Positions 7,391 through 15,335 of a stretch of DNA of 64,000 nt are shown here, piece by piece (the first letter of the stretch is position 1; each line of letters begins with the position of its first letter). The stretch is from contig JBBEBQ010000010.1 of assembly GCA_040882285.1 (NCBI GenBank), positions 332,147-396,146 on the forward strand. The letters run 5' to 3'. The notes under the pieces were generated by a model that worked only from the letters and a program-made list of their open reading frames with translations, did not search any database and had not been told where the DNA came from. This stretch comes from Gemmatimonadaceae bacterium. GTDB lineage: Bacteria > Gemmatimonadota > Gemmatimonadetes > Gemmatimonadales > Gemmatimonadaceae. Position numbers and translations under genes: made by a program.

Positions 7391-7440
7391 GCTGGACGGC
7401 GGACAGCTACCAGCGGGTAGCGGGCAGCTTATCAGTTTTC
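7391..7440. repeat. Right arm of inverted heptad repeat flanking the four-helix-bundle gene
   Basis: Reverse complement of 6844-6891. It begins at the stop codon of the four-helix-bundle gene and contains CAGCTAC, CAGCGGG, TAGCGGG and CAGCTTA in 7-bp phase. Confidence 0.85.
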
Positions 7441-7534
7441 TTTCAGTAATACCTTCTGCCCATTTTCTTCCGGAAACCTTCAATTTCGTCCGGCCCCCGT
7501 ACAACTTACCCGCCCCACCTTCGGACCCGCATTA

Positions 7535-9196
7535 ATGGATCGTTCGCGCGGCCCGCGAACAACCGACATACTGACCAGGCTTCCCGGCTTCGCGAGTCTG
7601 TTCGCGATCGCTTCGGGAACGGCCGTGCTCCTCGGATGGTCGCTCGGCATTCCCGAGCTGACGCGGATGCTTCCCGGCTTCGCTCCGGCTCGGCTGCTCG
7701 CGGGCGCGGCCATGGTTCTCTCGGGAGCCGCGCTATGGCTCGTGCGGGACGCGGAAGCGGGAACGCTCCGGCGGTTCACCGCCGCGATCCTGGCGGTTGT
7801 CGTTGCGGCCATAGGGCTCGCGTCGTTGAGCGAGCAGCTGATCGGGAGAGCCTTCGACTGGTCGCTGCTGGGGCCGCGCGTCACGGCGATACCGGGACTG
7901 ACCAGCAGCCTCCCGGTAAACTCCGCGTGGGGATTCGTCCTGGTTGCCGCCGCGGTGTGGACGCTGTGCTCGCGCAAGCTCAGCCGGAGCCGCGCGCCGC
8001 AGTGGATAGGGCTCGCGATCTTCCTCACCGGATTCTTCGCGCTCGTCGGACGAGCGTTCGGCGTCAGCGCGTTTTACAGCCCGATGCCGGGCCTCCCGAT
8101 GAGCCTCTGGGCGATGTTCGTCCTCCAGGTGCTCGGCGTCGGCGTCGTGTTCGCGCGGCGCTGGTTCGGCTTCTCGGCGCTGGTCATGGACAAAGGGCCC
8201 GGCGGAAAGCTCGCGCGCCGTCTGCTGCCGCCCGCGATCGCCATGCCTTTCGTCGTCGGATGGGCCGCGCTGCTTCTCGAGCGCGCCGGCGTGTACGGCA
8301 CGGAAGTGGGCTCCTCCTTCTTCGCGGTCACGATCGTGCTCGCGTTCACCTGGATGGTCATGCGCGCGGCGCGCGCGGTGCAGCGCGCCGACGCCGACCG
8401 GCTGGCGGTGCTCGGCCGCGAGCAGCACGAGCGGGAAGTCGCCGAGCTCGCGCTGGTCACGGCAGAAAAGGCGAGCCTCGCCAAGAGCGACTTCCTCGCG
8501 GTGATGTCGCACGAGCTGCGCACTCCGTTGACCGCGATCATGGGCTACGAGGAGCTGCTCGCCGACGGGATCACGGGACCGATCAGTTCACAGCAGGCGC
8601 AGCAGCTGAGCCGCATCAAGGCCAGCGCGCAGCACCTGCTCGGTCTAATCGACGAGATCCTGACGTTCTCGCGGATCGAAGCCGGCCGCGAGACGATCCG
8701 CCTGGAGATCGCGGACGTGAACCGGATGATCGAGGACTCGGCGAATCTCGTGGCGCCGCTGGCGGTGGAGAAGGAGCTCGGCTTCGTCGTGCACCTGCTC
8801 GACCCGCCGCGGTACATGCGCACGGATACCGTGAAGGTCCGGCAGATGATCGTGAATCTGCTCACCAATGCGGTGAAGTTCACCGAAACGGGGACGGTCA
8901 GCGTCAAAGCCGCGACCTCCGGACAGAACGTCGAGATCATCGTGCACGACACCGGGATCGGCATCGCCGAGGAGCACCTCGACAAGGTGTTCGATCCCTT
9001 CTGGCAGGTCGAGCAGAAGGCGACACGCAGGGCCGGGGGAACGGGCCTCGGACTCACCGTCACGCGGCGGCTCGCGCGGCTGCTCGGCGGCGACATCCTC
9101 GTGCAGAGCAGCGTAGGCGAGGGAACCAGCTTCACGATATCGATTCCGGGGCTCGCGACCGCGACTCCGACGGACACTCCAACAGTGACAGAATGA
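7535..9196 (+). CDS. Membrane sensor histidine kinase
   Basis: 553 residues. The first 280 or so hold about eight hydrophobic segments (for example LFAIASGTAVLLGW, ALLLERAGVYG) forming an uncharacterised membrane sensor. A short coiled linker follows, then HisKA with [15 protein letters not shown] (phospho-acceptor His at about residue 326) and HATPase_c with the N box NLLTNAVKFTE, G1 DTGIGI, F box DPFWQVEQ and G2 GGTGLGLTV. There is no receiver domain in the protein and no response regulator next to it, so the partner is unknown. It overlaps the M28 peptidase gene by 4 bp. Confidence 0.92.
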   Translation: MDRSRGPRTTDILTRLPGFASLFAIASGTAVLLGWSLGIPELTRMLPGFAPARLLAGAAMVLSGAALWLVRDAEAGTLRRFTAAILAVVVAAIGLASLSEQLIGRAFDWSLLGPRVTAIPGLTSSLPVNSAWGFVLVAAAVWTLCSRKLSRSRAPQWIGLAIFLTGFFALVGRAFGVSAFYSPMPGLPMSLWAMFVLQVLGVGVVFARRWFGFSALVMDKGPGGKLARRLLPPAIAMPFVVGWAALLLERAGVYGTEVGSSFFAVTIVLAFTWMVMRAARAVQRADADRLAVLGREQHEREVAELALVTAEKASLAKSDFLAVMSHELRTPLTAIMGYEELLADGITGPISSQQAQQLSRIKASAQHLLGLIDEILTFSRIEAGRETIRLEIADVNRMIEDSANLVAPLAVEKELGFVVHLLDPPRYMRTDTVKVRQMIVNLLTNAVKFTETGTVSVKAATSGQNVEIIVHDTGIGIAEEHLDKVFDPFWQVEQKATRRAGGTGLGLTVTRRLARLLGGDILVQSSVGEGTSFTISIPGLATATPTDTPTVTE

Positions 9197-10581
9197 TGCG
9201 AAACGCTTTCCTCCGTGCAGCGCTCGGCGCGCTGCTGCTGGCTTCGCTCTTCCCGGCTTCGCCGGACGCGCAGACGATCGCCGACCGGTATCGCGCTACG
9301 ACCGACAGGATCATCGCGGCCGCGTTGAGCGACAGCGCGGCGTACGACCGCGTCGCGCTCCTCACCGACAAGTTCGGCCACCGGCTGAGCGGGTCGGCGA
9401 GCCTCGAGCAGGCGCTCGACTGGATAATCGAGGAGATGCGGCGCGACGGACTGGTGAACGTGCGCGGCGAGCCGGTGCTGGTGCCGCACTGGGTGCGCGG
9501 CAGCGAGTCCGCGGAGCTGGTGCAGCCGCGTCGGGTGAAGCTGCACATGCTCGGTCTTGGTGGGAGCGTCGCCACGCCGGCCGCGGGAATCACCGCGCCC
9601 GTGCTCGTCGTGACGAGCTTCGACGAGCTGATCGCGAGGGGCGAGGAGGCCCGCGGCAAGATCGTGCTGTTCGACGTGCCGTTCACCAACTACGGCGCGA
9701 CCGTGCAGTATCGCAGCCGCGGTCCCGTGGAAGCCGCGAAGCTGGGCGCGGTCGCGGTGTTGATCCGGTCGGTCGCGAGCAACTCGATGCAGAATCCGCA
9801 CACGGGAGCGACACGGTACGACACCGCCGTCGCGCGGATTCCGGCGGCGGCGCTGAGCGTCGAGGACGCGGCCATGCTCCACCGGATGCACGCGCGCGGC
9901 GAGAGCGTGGTCGTGACGTTGAAGATGGAAGCGACGACGCACCCGGACGCGATGTCCCGCAACGTGGTCGCCGAGCTCGCCGGCCGCGAGAAGCCGGAGG
10001 AGATCGTAGTGCTCGGCGGGCACATCGACTCGTGGGACGTCGGCCAGGGAGCGATGGACGACGCCGGCGGAAGCGTCGCGGCGTGGGAGGTCCTGCGCGT
10101 GCTCCAGCGGCTCGGGCTGCAGCCGCGCCGGACCATCCGCGTGGTGCTGTGGACCAACGAGGAGAACGGACTCCGCGGCGCGACCGCGTACCGCGACGCG
10201 CACGCCGCCGAGATCCCGCGGCACGTGCTGGCGATGGAGTCCGACGGCGGGGTGTTCGCGCCCGAAGGCTTCAGCGTCGCCGGATCCGCCGACGCGGTCG
10301 CGATGGTAGGCGGCCTCGCGACGCTGCTCGAGTCCATCGGCGCGACGAGGATAACGGCCGGCGGTGCCGGCGCGGACGTGGGTCCGCTCACCGCGGCCGG
10401 CGTTCCCGGCCTCGGCCTCGATGTGGATGGCACGCGCTATTTCTGGTATCACCACTCGGAGGCCGACACGATGGACAAGCTCGACCCGCGCGAAGTCGCG
10501 CAGTGCGTCGCGGCGATGGCGGTGATGGCCTACGTGATCGCGGAGATGCCGGAGACTCTGCCGCGGCGGGCGCCCAGATAA
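9193..10581 (+). CDS. M28-family metallopeptidase (carboxypeptidase Q-like)
   Basis: 462 residues, exported (signal peptide ending PASPDAQ). A PA-like insert at about 120-240 precedes the zinc peptidase core. Ligand motifs are GGHIDSWD (His, Asp), DDAGGS (bridging Asp), WTNEENG (catalytic and ligand Glu), MESDGG (Asp) and FWYHHSEADT (His). Family members release N-terminal amino acids or dipeptides. The start ATG 9193 overlaps the kinase stop (ATGA), so the two are co-translated, though no functional link is evident. Confidence 0.92.
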   Translation: MMRNAFLRAALGALLLASLFPASPDAQTIADRYRATTDRIIAAALSDSAAYDRVALLTDKFGHRLSGSASLEQALDWIIEEMRRDGLVNVRGEPVLVPHWVRGSESAELVQPRRVKLHMLGLGGSVATPAAGITAPVLVVTSFDELIARGEEARGKIVLFDVPFTNYGATVQYRSRGPVEAAKLGAVAVLIRSVASNSMQNPHTGATRYDTAVARIPAAALSVEDAAMLHRMHARGESVVVTLKMEATTHPDAMSRNVVAELAGREKPEEIVVLGGHIDSWDVGQGAMDDAGGSVAAWEVLRVLQRLGLQPRRTIRVVLWTNEENGLRGATAYRDAHAAEIPRHVLAMESDGGVFAPEGFSVAGSADAVAMVGGLATLLESIGATRITAGGAGADVGPLTAAGVPGLGLDVDGTRYFWYHHSEADTMDKLDPREVAQCVAAMAVMAYVIAEMPETLPRRAPR

Positions 10582-10584
10582 GGC

Positions 10585-10678
10585 GTGACTGGTGACTGGT
10601 GACTGGTGACTAGTGACAACGGGCTGGCAGCCTTTATTGCACGTCATCACTAGTCACTAGTCACCAGTCACTAGTCAC
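10585..10678. repeat. Foldback of ACTGGTG/ACTAGTG heptads
   Basis: Left arm 10585-10617 has four tandem GTGACTG/GTGACTA units. The right arm 10646-10678 is its reverse complement with three differences in 33 bp. The loop is 28 bp. The element lies between two co-directional genes and would form a very stable RNA hairpin without a U-tract. The heptad matches that of 691-713. Confidence 0.9.
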
Positions 10679-10688
10679 CAATTGCCAA

Positions 10689-11177
10689 ATGCCCCCCATC
10701 TCCGAGCAACTCGACCCCGACTGGCACCGGTATCCCGATACGGTGCTCCACTTCCGTACCGACCCGCCGGTGCGGGTCGATCTGCGCGAGCCGGTGGCAC
10801 GGGACGCGGTTGCGGCGATGGATTCGATAGGATTGCCCCGCCCCTTCGCGGTCCTCACGGCACACGATCCGCGCGGCCGCGACGAAGACGCCGACGTCAA
10901 CGAGCGCCGCGCTGAAACGCTCGATGACAGGCTGCTTGCCCTGGGGGTCGAGTTCATTCACGTCGACGCCTGCTCGCCCGACGGCTCGCACTGTGAGGCC
11001 AGCGTTGCCGCGCTCATCGAGCGCGAGCGGGCGACGGCGCTGGCGCGCGAGTTCGAGCAGGTCGCGATCTTCTGGTTCGACGGCGAGAAGTTCTGGATTG
11101 TGGGGGCGCTCACCGCTGGCGATCCTGTGATGCTGCCGCGGTCCGCAGTCCGAAGTCGCAAGACATGGCCGGACTGA
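10689..11177 (+). CDS. DUF3293 domain protein
   Basis: 162 residues, cytosolic. Family signature: FAVLTAHDPRG, then N-E-R near residue 65, then ACSPDGSHCEASVA (about 98-111) and the C-terminal FEQVAIFWFDGEKFWIVGA. Function is not known. The gene stands alone between a heptad foldback and a bidirectional terminator. Confidence 0.85.
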   Translation: MPPISEQLDPDWHRYPDTVLHFRTDPPVRVDLREPVARDAVAAMDSIGLPRPFAVLTAHDPRGRDEDADVNERRAETLDDRLLALGVEFIHVDACSPDGSHCEASVAALIERERATALAREFEQVAIFWFDGEKFWIVGALTAGDPVMLPRSAVRSRKTWPD

Positions 11178-11183
11178 CCGCAC

Positions 11184-11219
11184 TAAAAAAGCCCGCGACT
11201 TGCGCCGCGGGCTTTTTCG
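11184..11219. terminator. Bidirectional intrinsic terminator
   Basis: AAAAAAGCCCGCG, loop, CGCGGGCTTTTT. A-run and T-run flank the stem, so it serves the plus-strand DUF3293 gene and the convergent minus-strand TPR gene. Confidence 0.9.
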
Positions 11220-11235
11220 TCTTCTGTCAGCGAAG

Positions 11236-12777
11236 TCAGAGCAGTGGCTTGTACCTGAACGCCACTATTCCGATCGCCTTCCCGGTGACGTCGAATTCCC
11301 CGGTCCCCTTCGCCTCGACCGGACCGACCTGCGCCTGCTCGGTCGCGACGACATTGCCCGACCGGTCGAGCATCTCGGCGATCAGCGTGTACGTCTGCGG
11401 GGTGGTACCGAGGTTCTCGATGGTTCCCCGCAGACGGGCCTCGCCCTCTCCGGGTGAGAACTCCGTGAACGACACGCGCACGGGCATCTGGCTCGCCATC
11501 CTGTCGTACTTGGTGGACGAGTCCGTGTAGGCGCGACGCTGCGCCGCGCTGGACGCGCGCTCCGCCATGCCGGCGTAGGAGTAGGCGTGGAACACCCAGT
11601 TCTCCGGGTTGTTCGGGTCGATGGTCGTCAGCCGCGTGGTGATCGGCAGCAGTCCCGCATAATCGTTCAGCTTGATCAGCGTCAGCGACAGATTGCGCAA
11701 GGCGTCCCGGTGATTCGGGTTGGAGGTGAGGACGGCGTTGTACAGCGCGGCCGCCTGTATCGACGTTCCGAAGCGCGTCGCGAGAATCCCGGCCGTGAGC
11801 AACGAGCGCTCGCCGTAGCCGGCGGGATTGGACGACACTCCCCCGTACACGGCGCGGATGGACGCCGTATCGTTCACGGCCTCGAACGCCTCGCCGATCT
11901 TCTGCAGCGCGTCGGCCCTCTGCAGGTCCGACTCGGCGAGCGCGGCGTACTGCTTGAAATGCTCCGCCGCTTCACGCGCGCGGACCGGGCGCTCGGCAAC
12001 CGGCGCGTCGGCGATGGACGCCGACGCCAGCTCGCCGAGCTCGTAATGCGAGCTCCGCACCACGTCGACGTACTGCGTGTCGTTCTGCGCTATCTCCAGC
12101 GCTCTTGCCAGGTGGCTGCGCGCCTCCGTGTACAGCCTCGTCTTGTCCGCGGCCGCGGCCGCGCCGTCGGCGAGACGCTGTCGCGCGATCCCGCCCAGCA
12201 CGACGTACGCGTACGGCGCGTTCCGGTCGAGAATCAACGCGCGGCGCGCGAGCGTCTCGGCGGTGTCCAGCCGGCCCTCGCTGAGCGCGGCCAAGGCCTT
12301 GTTCATCGTTCCGACCCAGGGCGGACCCTGGCGCCAGGCCGAAACCTGGCTGGCGCACTGCGGCGCAAGCGTCTCGACCAGCGTGAAGATCGAGTCGGCC
12401 AGCACGTACAGATCAGCCGACTGCTCCCGATCGGTCGCGAATCCGAAGTCGGCCCGCGTCCCGTTGACGGGCGCCGAGGATTCGGTGAGCAGAAGCGCCA
12501 GGGCCTGGCCAAGAGTGAAAGCCTGTCCGGCGGGATTCTTGTCGCGATCGCGCGCCGTGGGATCGGTCAGCAGCCGAACGGCGGTCCGCGCATCGGTGGC
12601 GGGATCCCCGTTGCTGTTCAGCGTCGCGATCCCCTTCTGCACGGCGAAGAAGGCACGCCCGACGAATTGCGGGGCGTTCTGGTCTATGTTGCACGCGTCG
12701 TCCTGCGCCCGCGCGGGTGTCGCGACTACGGCGGAGGCGCACGCCAGACCAGCCAGGAACTTCACACAGGGATTCAT
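11236..12777 (-). CDS. Exported TPR-repeat protein
   Basis: 513 residues. The start at 12777 is chosen because GGAG lies 7 bp upstream and MNPCVKFLAG opens a signal peptide ending ATPARAQ. The rest is helical, with tetratricopeptide-like pairs (ALAALSEGRLDTAETLARRA near 170; AAALYNAVLTSNPNHRDALR near 355). The last 100 residues are beta-rich (FTEFSPGEGEARLRGTIENL), suggesting a periplasmic scaffold with a C-terminal sandwich. No enzyme motif is seen. A partner cannot be named. Confidence 0.8.
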   Translation of the reverse strand: MNPCVKFLAGLACASAVVATPARAQDDACNIDQNAPQFVGRAFFAVQKGIATLNSNGDPATDARTAVRLLTDPTARDRDKNPAGQAFTLGQALALLLTESSAPVNGTRADFGFATDREQSADLYVLADSIFTLVETLAPQCASQVSAWRQGPPWVGTMNKALAALSEGRLDTAETLARRALILDRNAPYAYVVLGGIARQRLADGAAAAADKTRLYTEARSHLARALEIAQNDTQYVDVVRSSHYELGELASASIADAPVAERPVRAREAAEHFKQYAALAESDLQRADALQKIGEAFEAVNDTASIRAVYGGVSSNPAGYGERSLLTAGILATRFGTSIQAAALYNAVLTSNPNHRDALRNLSLTLIKLNDYAGLLPITTRLTTIDPNNPENWVFHAYSYAGMAERASSAAQRRAYTDSSTKYDRMASQMPVRVSFTEFSPGEGEARLRGTIENLGTTPQTYTLIAEMLDRSGNVVATEQAQVGPVEAKGTGEFDVTGKAIGIVAFRYKPLL

Positions 12778-12898
12778 CCACCTACTCCGAGAGGAAGACA
12801 AGAGTTACCGTCCTGGCAGTCGGCGAGAAGCGCTCCGCCGGACGGGGGCAATCCTCGTAATATACCATTCCCCTGCCACTGTTCCCCGCGCCAGCCCC

Positions 12899-13585
12899 AT
12901 GAACAAGCCGCGACCGTACACACCCGCCCTGCATCGATCCGCCCTGCGACATTTGCGGCGCTCCGACCCCGTTCTGGCGCAGGTTCTCGCGCGCCACGGT
13001 CCGCACCGCTTCGAGCTGCGGACCGGCGGGTCGCACTTCGACGCGATCGCGCGGGCCATCGTATCGCAGCAGCTCTCCGTTAAGGCGGCGTCGACCATCC
13101 ATGGACGGTTCAGGGCCCTGTACGCCGCCGCCGGCGGGATGCCGGAGGTCGTCGCGCGCATCCTCGAGAGCCGGCTGCGGGAAGCCGGGCTCTCGCGGCA
13201 GAAGATCGCCTACATCAGGGACCTCGCGCGGCGGGTGGCGGCCGGCGAGCTGGAGCTGGACCGGATCGACGAGATGCCGGACGACGAGCTGATGGCGCGG
13301 CTCACGGCCGTGAAGGGTGTGGGCACGTGGACCGCGCAGATGTTCTTGATGTTCCGCCTCGGCAGGCCGGACGTGCTGCCCGTGCTCGATCTCGGCATCC
13401 AGAAAGCGATTCAGCGGGCGTATGGGCTGCGGAAGCGGCCCAGCGTTCGACAGATGGAGAGAATCGGGAACGCATGGGCGCCGTACAGGACCATCGCGTG
13501 CTGGTATCTGTGGCGCAGCCTCGATCAGCCGCCGGTCGAGCCGCGCGCCGTGGGCCGAAAGTCAAAAAGCGGCCGCCCACAATAG
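12899..13585 (+). CDS. DNA-3-methyladenine glycosylase II (AlkA-like)
   Basis: 228 residues of the HhH-GPD superfamily, which excises alkylated purines in base-excision repair. Seen: FDAIARAIVSQQLSVKAA near residue 45, helix-hairpin-helix LTAVKGVGTWTAQMFLMF at about 135-152, and the catalytic Asp in VLDLGIQKAI about 15 residues on. The E. coli AlkA N-terminal domain is missing, as in many short bacterial homologues. It diverges from the TPR gene with a 121-bp gap. Confidence 0.9.
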   Translation: MNKPRPYTPALHRSALRHLRRSDPVLAQVLARHGPHRFELRTGGSHFDAIARAIVSQQLSVKAASTIHGRFRALYAAAGGMPEVVARILESRLREAGLSRQKIAYIRDLARRVAAGELELDRIDEMPDDELMARLTAVKGVGTWTAQMFLMFRLGRPDVLPVLDLGIQKAIQRAYGLRKRPSVRQMERIGNAWAPYRTIACWYLWRSLDQPPVEPRAVGRKSKSGRPQ

Positions 13586-13598
13586 GTAGATTGAAACC

Positions 13599-14096
13599 AT
13601 GCCCATGGTTTCCTTCGATTCATTGGGCGACGACTCCCGCGTGTGGGTCTTCGCCGCCGATCCCGCGCTGGACGAAGATCGCGCCCGGCAGCTTCTCACC
13701 CTGGTCGACGACTTTCTGCGGGAGTGGACGGCGCACGACGAGCCATTGACCTGCGGCCGGGATTGGCGCGACGGACGGTTTCTCGTAATCGGCGTGGACC
13801 AGAACGCCACCGCATACGCATCCGGCTGCTCGATCGACGGTCTGTACCGGAAGCTGGCCGAGTTCGAGAAGCAGACCGGCGCATCGCTCCTGTCGCGGGA
13901 TCGGGTGTTCTACCGTGACCCCGCCGGACGGGTGCAGAGCGTCTCGCGGGACGAGTTCGCCGAGCTTTCCGCCAGCGGCGCGATCGGCCCGGAGACCACC
14001 GTGTTCGACACGAGCATCAGCTCGCTCGGCGAGTGGCGCCAGCGGTTCGAGCTGCCCGCGTCCGCCTCCTGGCACAGGGCGCTGCTGACGGTGTGA
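13599..14096 (+). CDS. Conserved small protein of unknown function
   Basis: 165 residues, cytosolic. It has a family pattern I associate with Bacteroidetes and relatives: VWVFAADPALDEDRA at the start, FLREWTAHDEPL near 40, VIGVDQ then ASGCSIDGLYRKL near 80, and DRVFYRD near 105. Homologues are sometimes called 'ABC transporter ATPase', but there is no Walker motif. The SGCSID Cys is the most likely functional residue. The gene is 13 bp after the alkA-like gene. Confidence 0.7.
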   Translation: MPMVSFDSLGDDSRVWVFAADPALDEDRARQLLTLVDDFLREWTAHDEPLTCGRDWRDGRFLVIGVDQNATAYASGCSIDGLYRKLAEFEKQTGASLLSRDRVFYRDPAGRVQSVSRDEFAELSASGAIGPETTVFDTSISSLGEWRQRFELPASASWHRALLTV

Positions 14097-14103
14097 GTGC
14101 GGG

Positions 14104-14355
14104 CTAGGGCGCTTTGTTCCCGTCGAGCGCCTGCTGCCTGTCGAACTCCTGCTGCGCTTTCTCCGCGGCGAGAAACCCGATCTTGCTGTGCGTCCCGTCG
14201 CAGAACGGCTTGGTGGCCGACGCGCCGCAGCGGCACAGCGAGATCCGCTTCCCCGGCGTGGTCGGCACGCGCTCCCCGAGGTGATTCACCAGGTTGATCT
14301 CACCTTCGATCACATATGGGCCAGTCTGCTTGATCGTGATGGTCACATCGGGCAT
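14104..14355 (-). CDS. CDGSH iron-sulfur domain protein
   Basis: 83 residues. The 2Fe-2S signature C-x-C-x9-C-D-G-x2-H is present as CRCGASATKPFCDGTHSKIGF-like spacing (residues about 41-61), with three Cys and one His ligands as in mitoNEET. It is soluble. Role is redox or cluster transfer by family, and the specific partner is unknown. The gene is downstream of the DUF6526 gene on the same strand. Confidence 0.9.
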   Translation of the reverse strand: MPDVTITIKQTGPYVIEGEINLVNHLGERVPTTPGKRISLCRCGASATKPFCDGTHSKIGFLAAEKAQQEFDRQQALDGNKAP

Positions 14356-14374
14356 CTGATCCTCCGCGCGGATG

Positions 14375-14812
14375 TCAAACTCTCAGGGTGTCGGGCCGCC
14401 AATTCTTGATGGCGCGCTTGATGTCGTCCTTTTTTTCGAGCTCTCCCGCCAGGCACCGCTGCGCAAGCTCGGGCGCTTCGGCGTCGGAAGCGAACCGCAG
14501 GGCGACGAGCTGGCCCGGTCTCAGCTCCGGGATCCGTGGGCGGAGATCTTCAGGGAGGATCCGCGCGAGCCGCAGTCTCTCTTCGAGACCGATGATGCGC
14601 GTCTGCACGACGAGGGCCATTGCGCGCGCCGACCACGCGAGACCGACCAGCGCGGCGGCCACGACGACCAGCCACGCTGAACCCCAGGAGGGGTTTCTCA
14701 CCGCGGCGACGATGCCGACGACAAGATTGGCAAAGAGGATCGGGAATACGAAAAGATGATAGAGCGGATACACCCGCTTGTGATTGGCGTACGTCTGCTG
14801 CTGGCCGGCCAT
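14375..14812 (-). CDS. DUF6526-type small membrane protein
   Basis: 145 residues from ATG 14812 (MAGQQQTYANHKRVYPLYH). Two hydrophobic segments lie at about 20-40 (FVFPILFANLVVGIVAA) and 50-68. A cytosolic helical tail follows with RIIGLEERLRLARILPEDLR and LRPGQLVALRFASD, typical of this family. Upstream in-frame starts exist (ATG 14881) but would add a non-family N-terminus. Function is unknown. Confidence 0.78.
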   Translation of the reverse strand: MAGQQQTYANHKRVYPLYHLFVFPILFANLVVGIVAAVRNPSWGSAWLVVVAAALVGLAWSARAMALVVQTRIIGLEERLRLARILPEDLRPRIPELRPGQLVALRFASDAEAPELAQRCLAGELEKKDDIKRAIKNWRPDTLRV

Positions 14813-14902
14813 GTGTCGCTCTCGGATGGTGGACGAAGGAATGTAGCCCTTCATTAGCTTACTGTTGTCGTAGTCAGTCAACTGTCAGAACCGGAGCGGG
14901 CG

Positions 14903-15334
14903 ATGCCGACGAGAAAAGCGAGCGCGGTGTGGGAAGGCGATCTCAAGAGCGGCAAAGGCACCTTCAGCGGCGAGGGCGGAGCGATCGGCGGCTCGTATTC
15001 GTTCTCCCGGTTCGCCGACCAGAGCGAGGGTACGAACCCGGAGGAACTGCTGGCGGCGGCCGAGGCCGCGTGCTTCAGCATGGCGCTGAGCGGCGGGCTC
15101 GGAAAGAACGGCACGCCGCCGACGCGGGTGGAGACCGACGCGCACTGCACCGTCGAGAAAGTCGGCGACGGCTTCAAGATCACCACCATGAAGCTGATGA
15201 CCCGCGCGACGGTTCCCGGGCTGGACGACGCGACGTTTCAGCGAATCGCGAGCGCGACGAAGGACGGCTGTCCGGTGTCGAGCGCGCTCAAGGGCAACGT
15301 CGACATCCAGCTCGACGCCAAGCTGACGGGATAG
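14903..15334 (+). CDS. OsmC/OhrB-family peroxiredoxin-like protein
   Basis: 143 residues. OsmC-type proteins reduce organic hydroperoxides with two Cys. The first is in AAEAACFSMAL (near residue 55) and the second in KDGCPVSSAL (near residue 122). GTNPEELLAAA is the usual lead-in. It converges with recQ, the stops being 1 bp apart, so no terminator is possible between them. Confidence 0.92.
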   Translation: MPTRKASAVWEGDLKSGKGTFSGEGGAIGGSYSFSRFADQSEGTNPEELLAAAEAACFSMALSGGLGKNGTPPTRVETDAHCTVEKVGDGFKITTMKLMTRATVPGLDDATFQRIASATKDGCPVSSALKGNVDIQLDAKLTG

Positions 15335-15335
15335 G

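Larger units (their letters stand above)
6844..7440. mobile_element. Candidate mobile unit: four-helix-bundle gene between inverted heptad repeats
   Basis: A 600-bp unit with arms of about 50 bp (6844-6891 and 7391-7440) around a single small gene of the S23/four-helix-bundle family. In Leptospira, Coxiella and others, members of this family lie in intervening sequences in 23S rRNA whose ends pair as a stem. Here the gene is in ordinary intergenic DNA. No target-site duplication is obvious. Mobility is inference from architecture alone. Confidence 0.35.

Noticed and set aside
10585-10678. Foldback read as an intrinsic terminator for the M28 gene
   Set aside because: The stem is strong but has no T-tract on either side, and similar elements lie between divergent genes.
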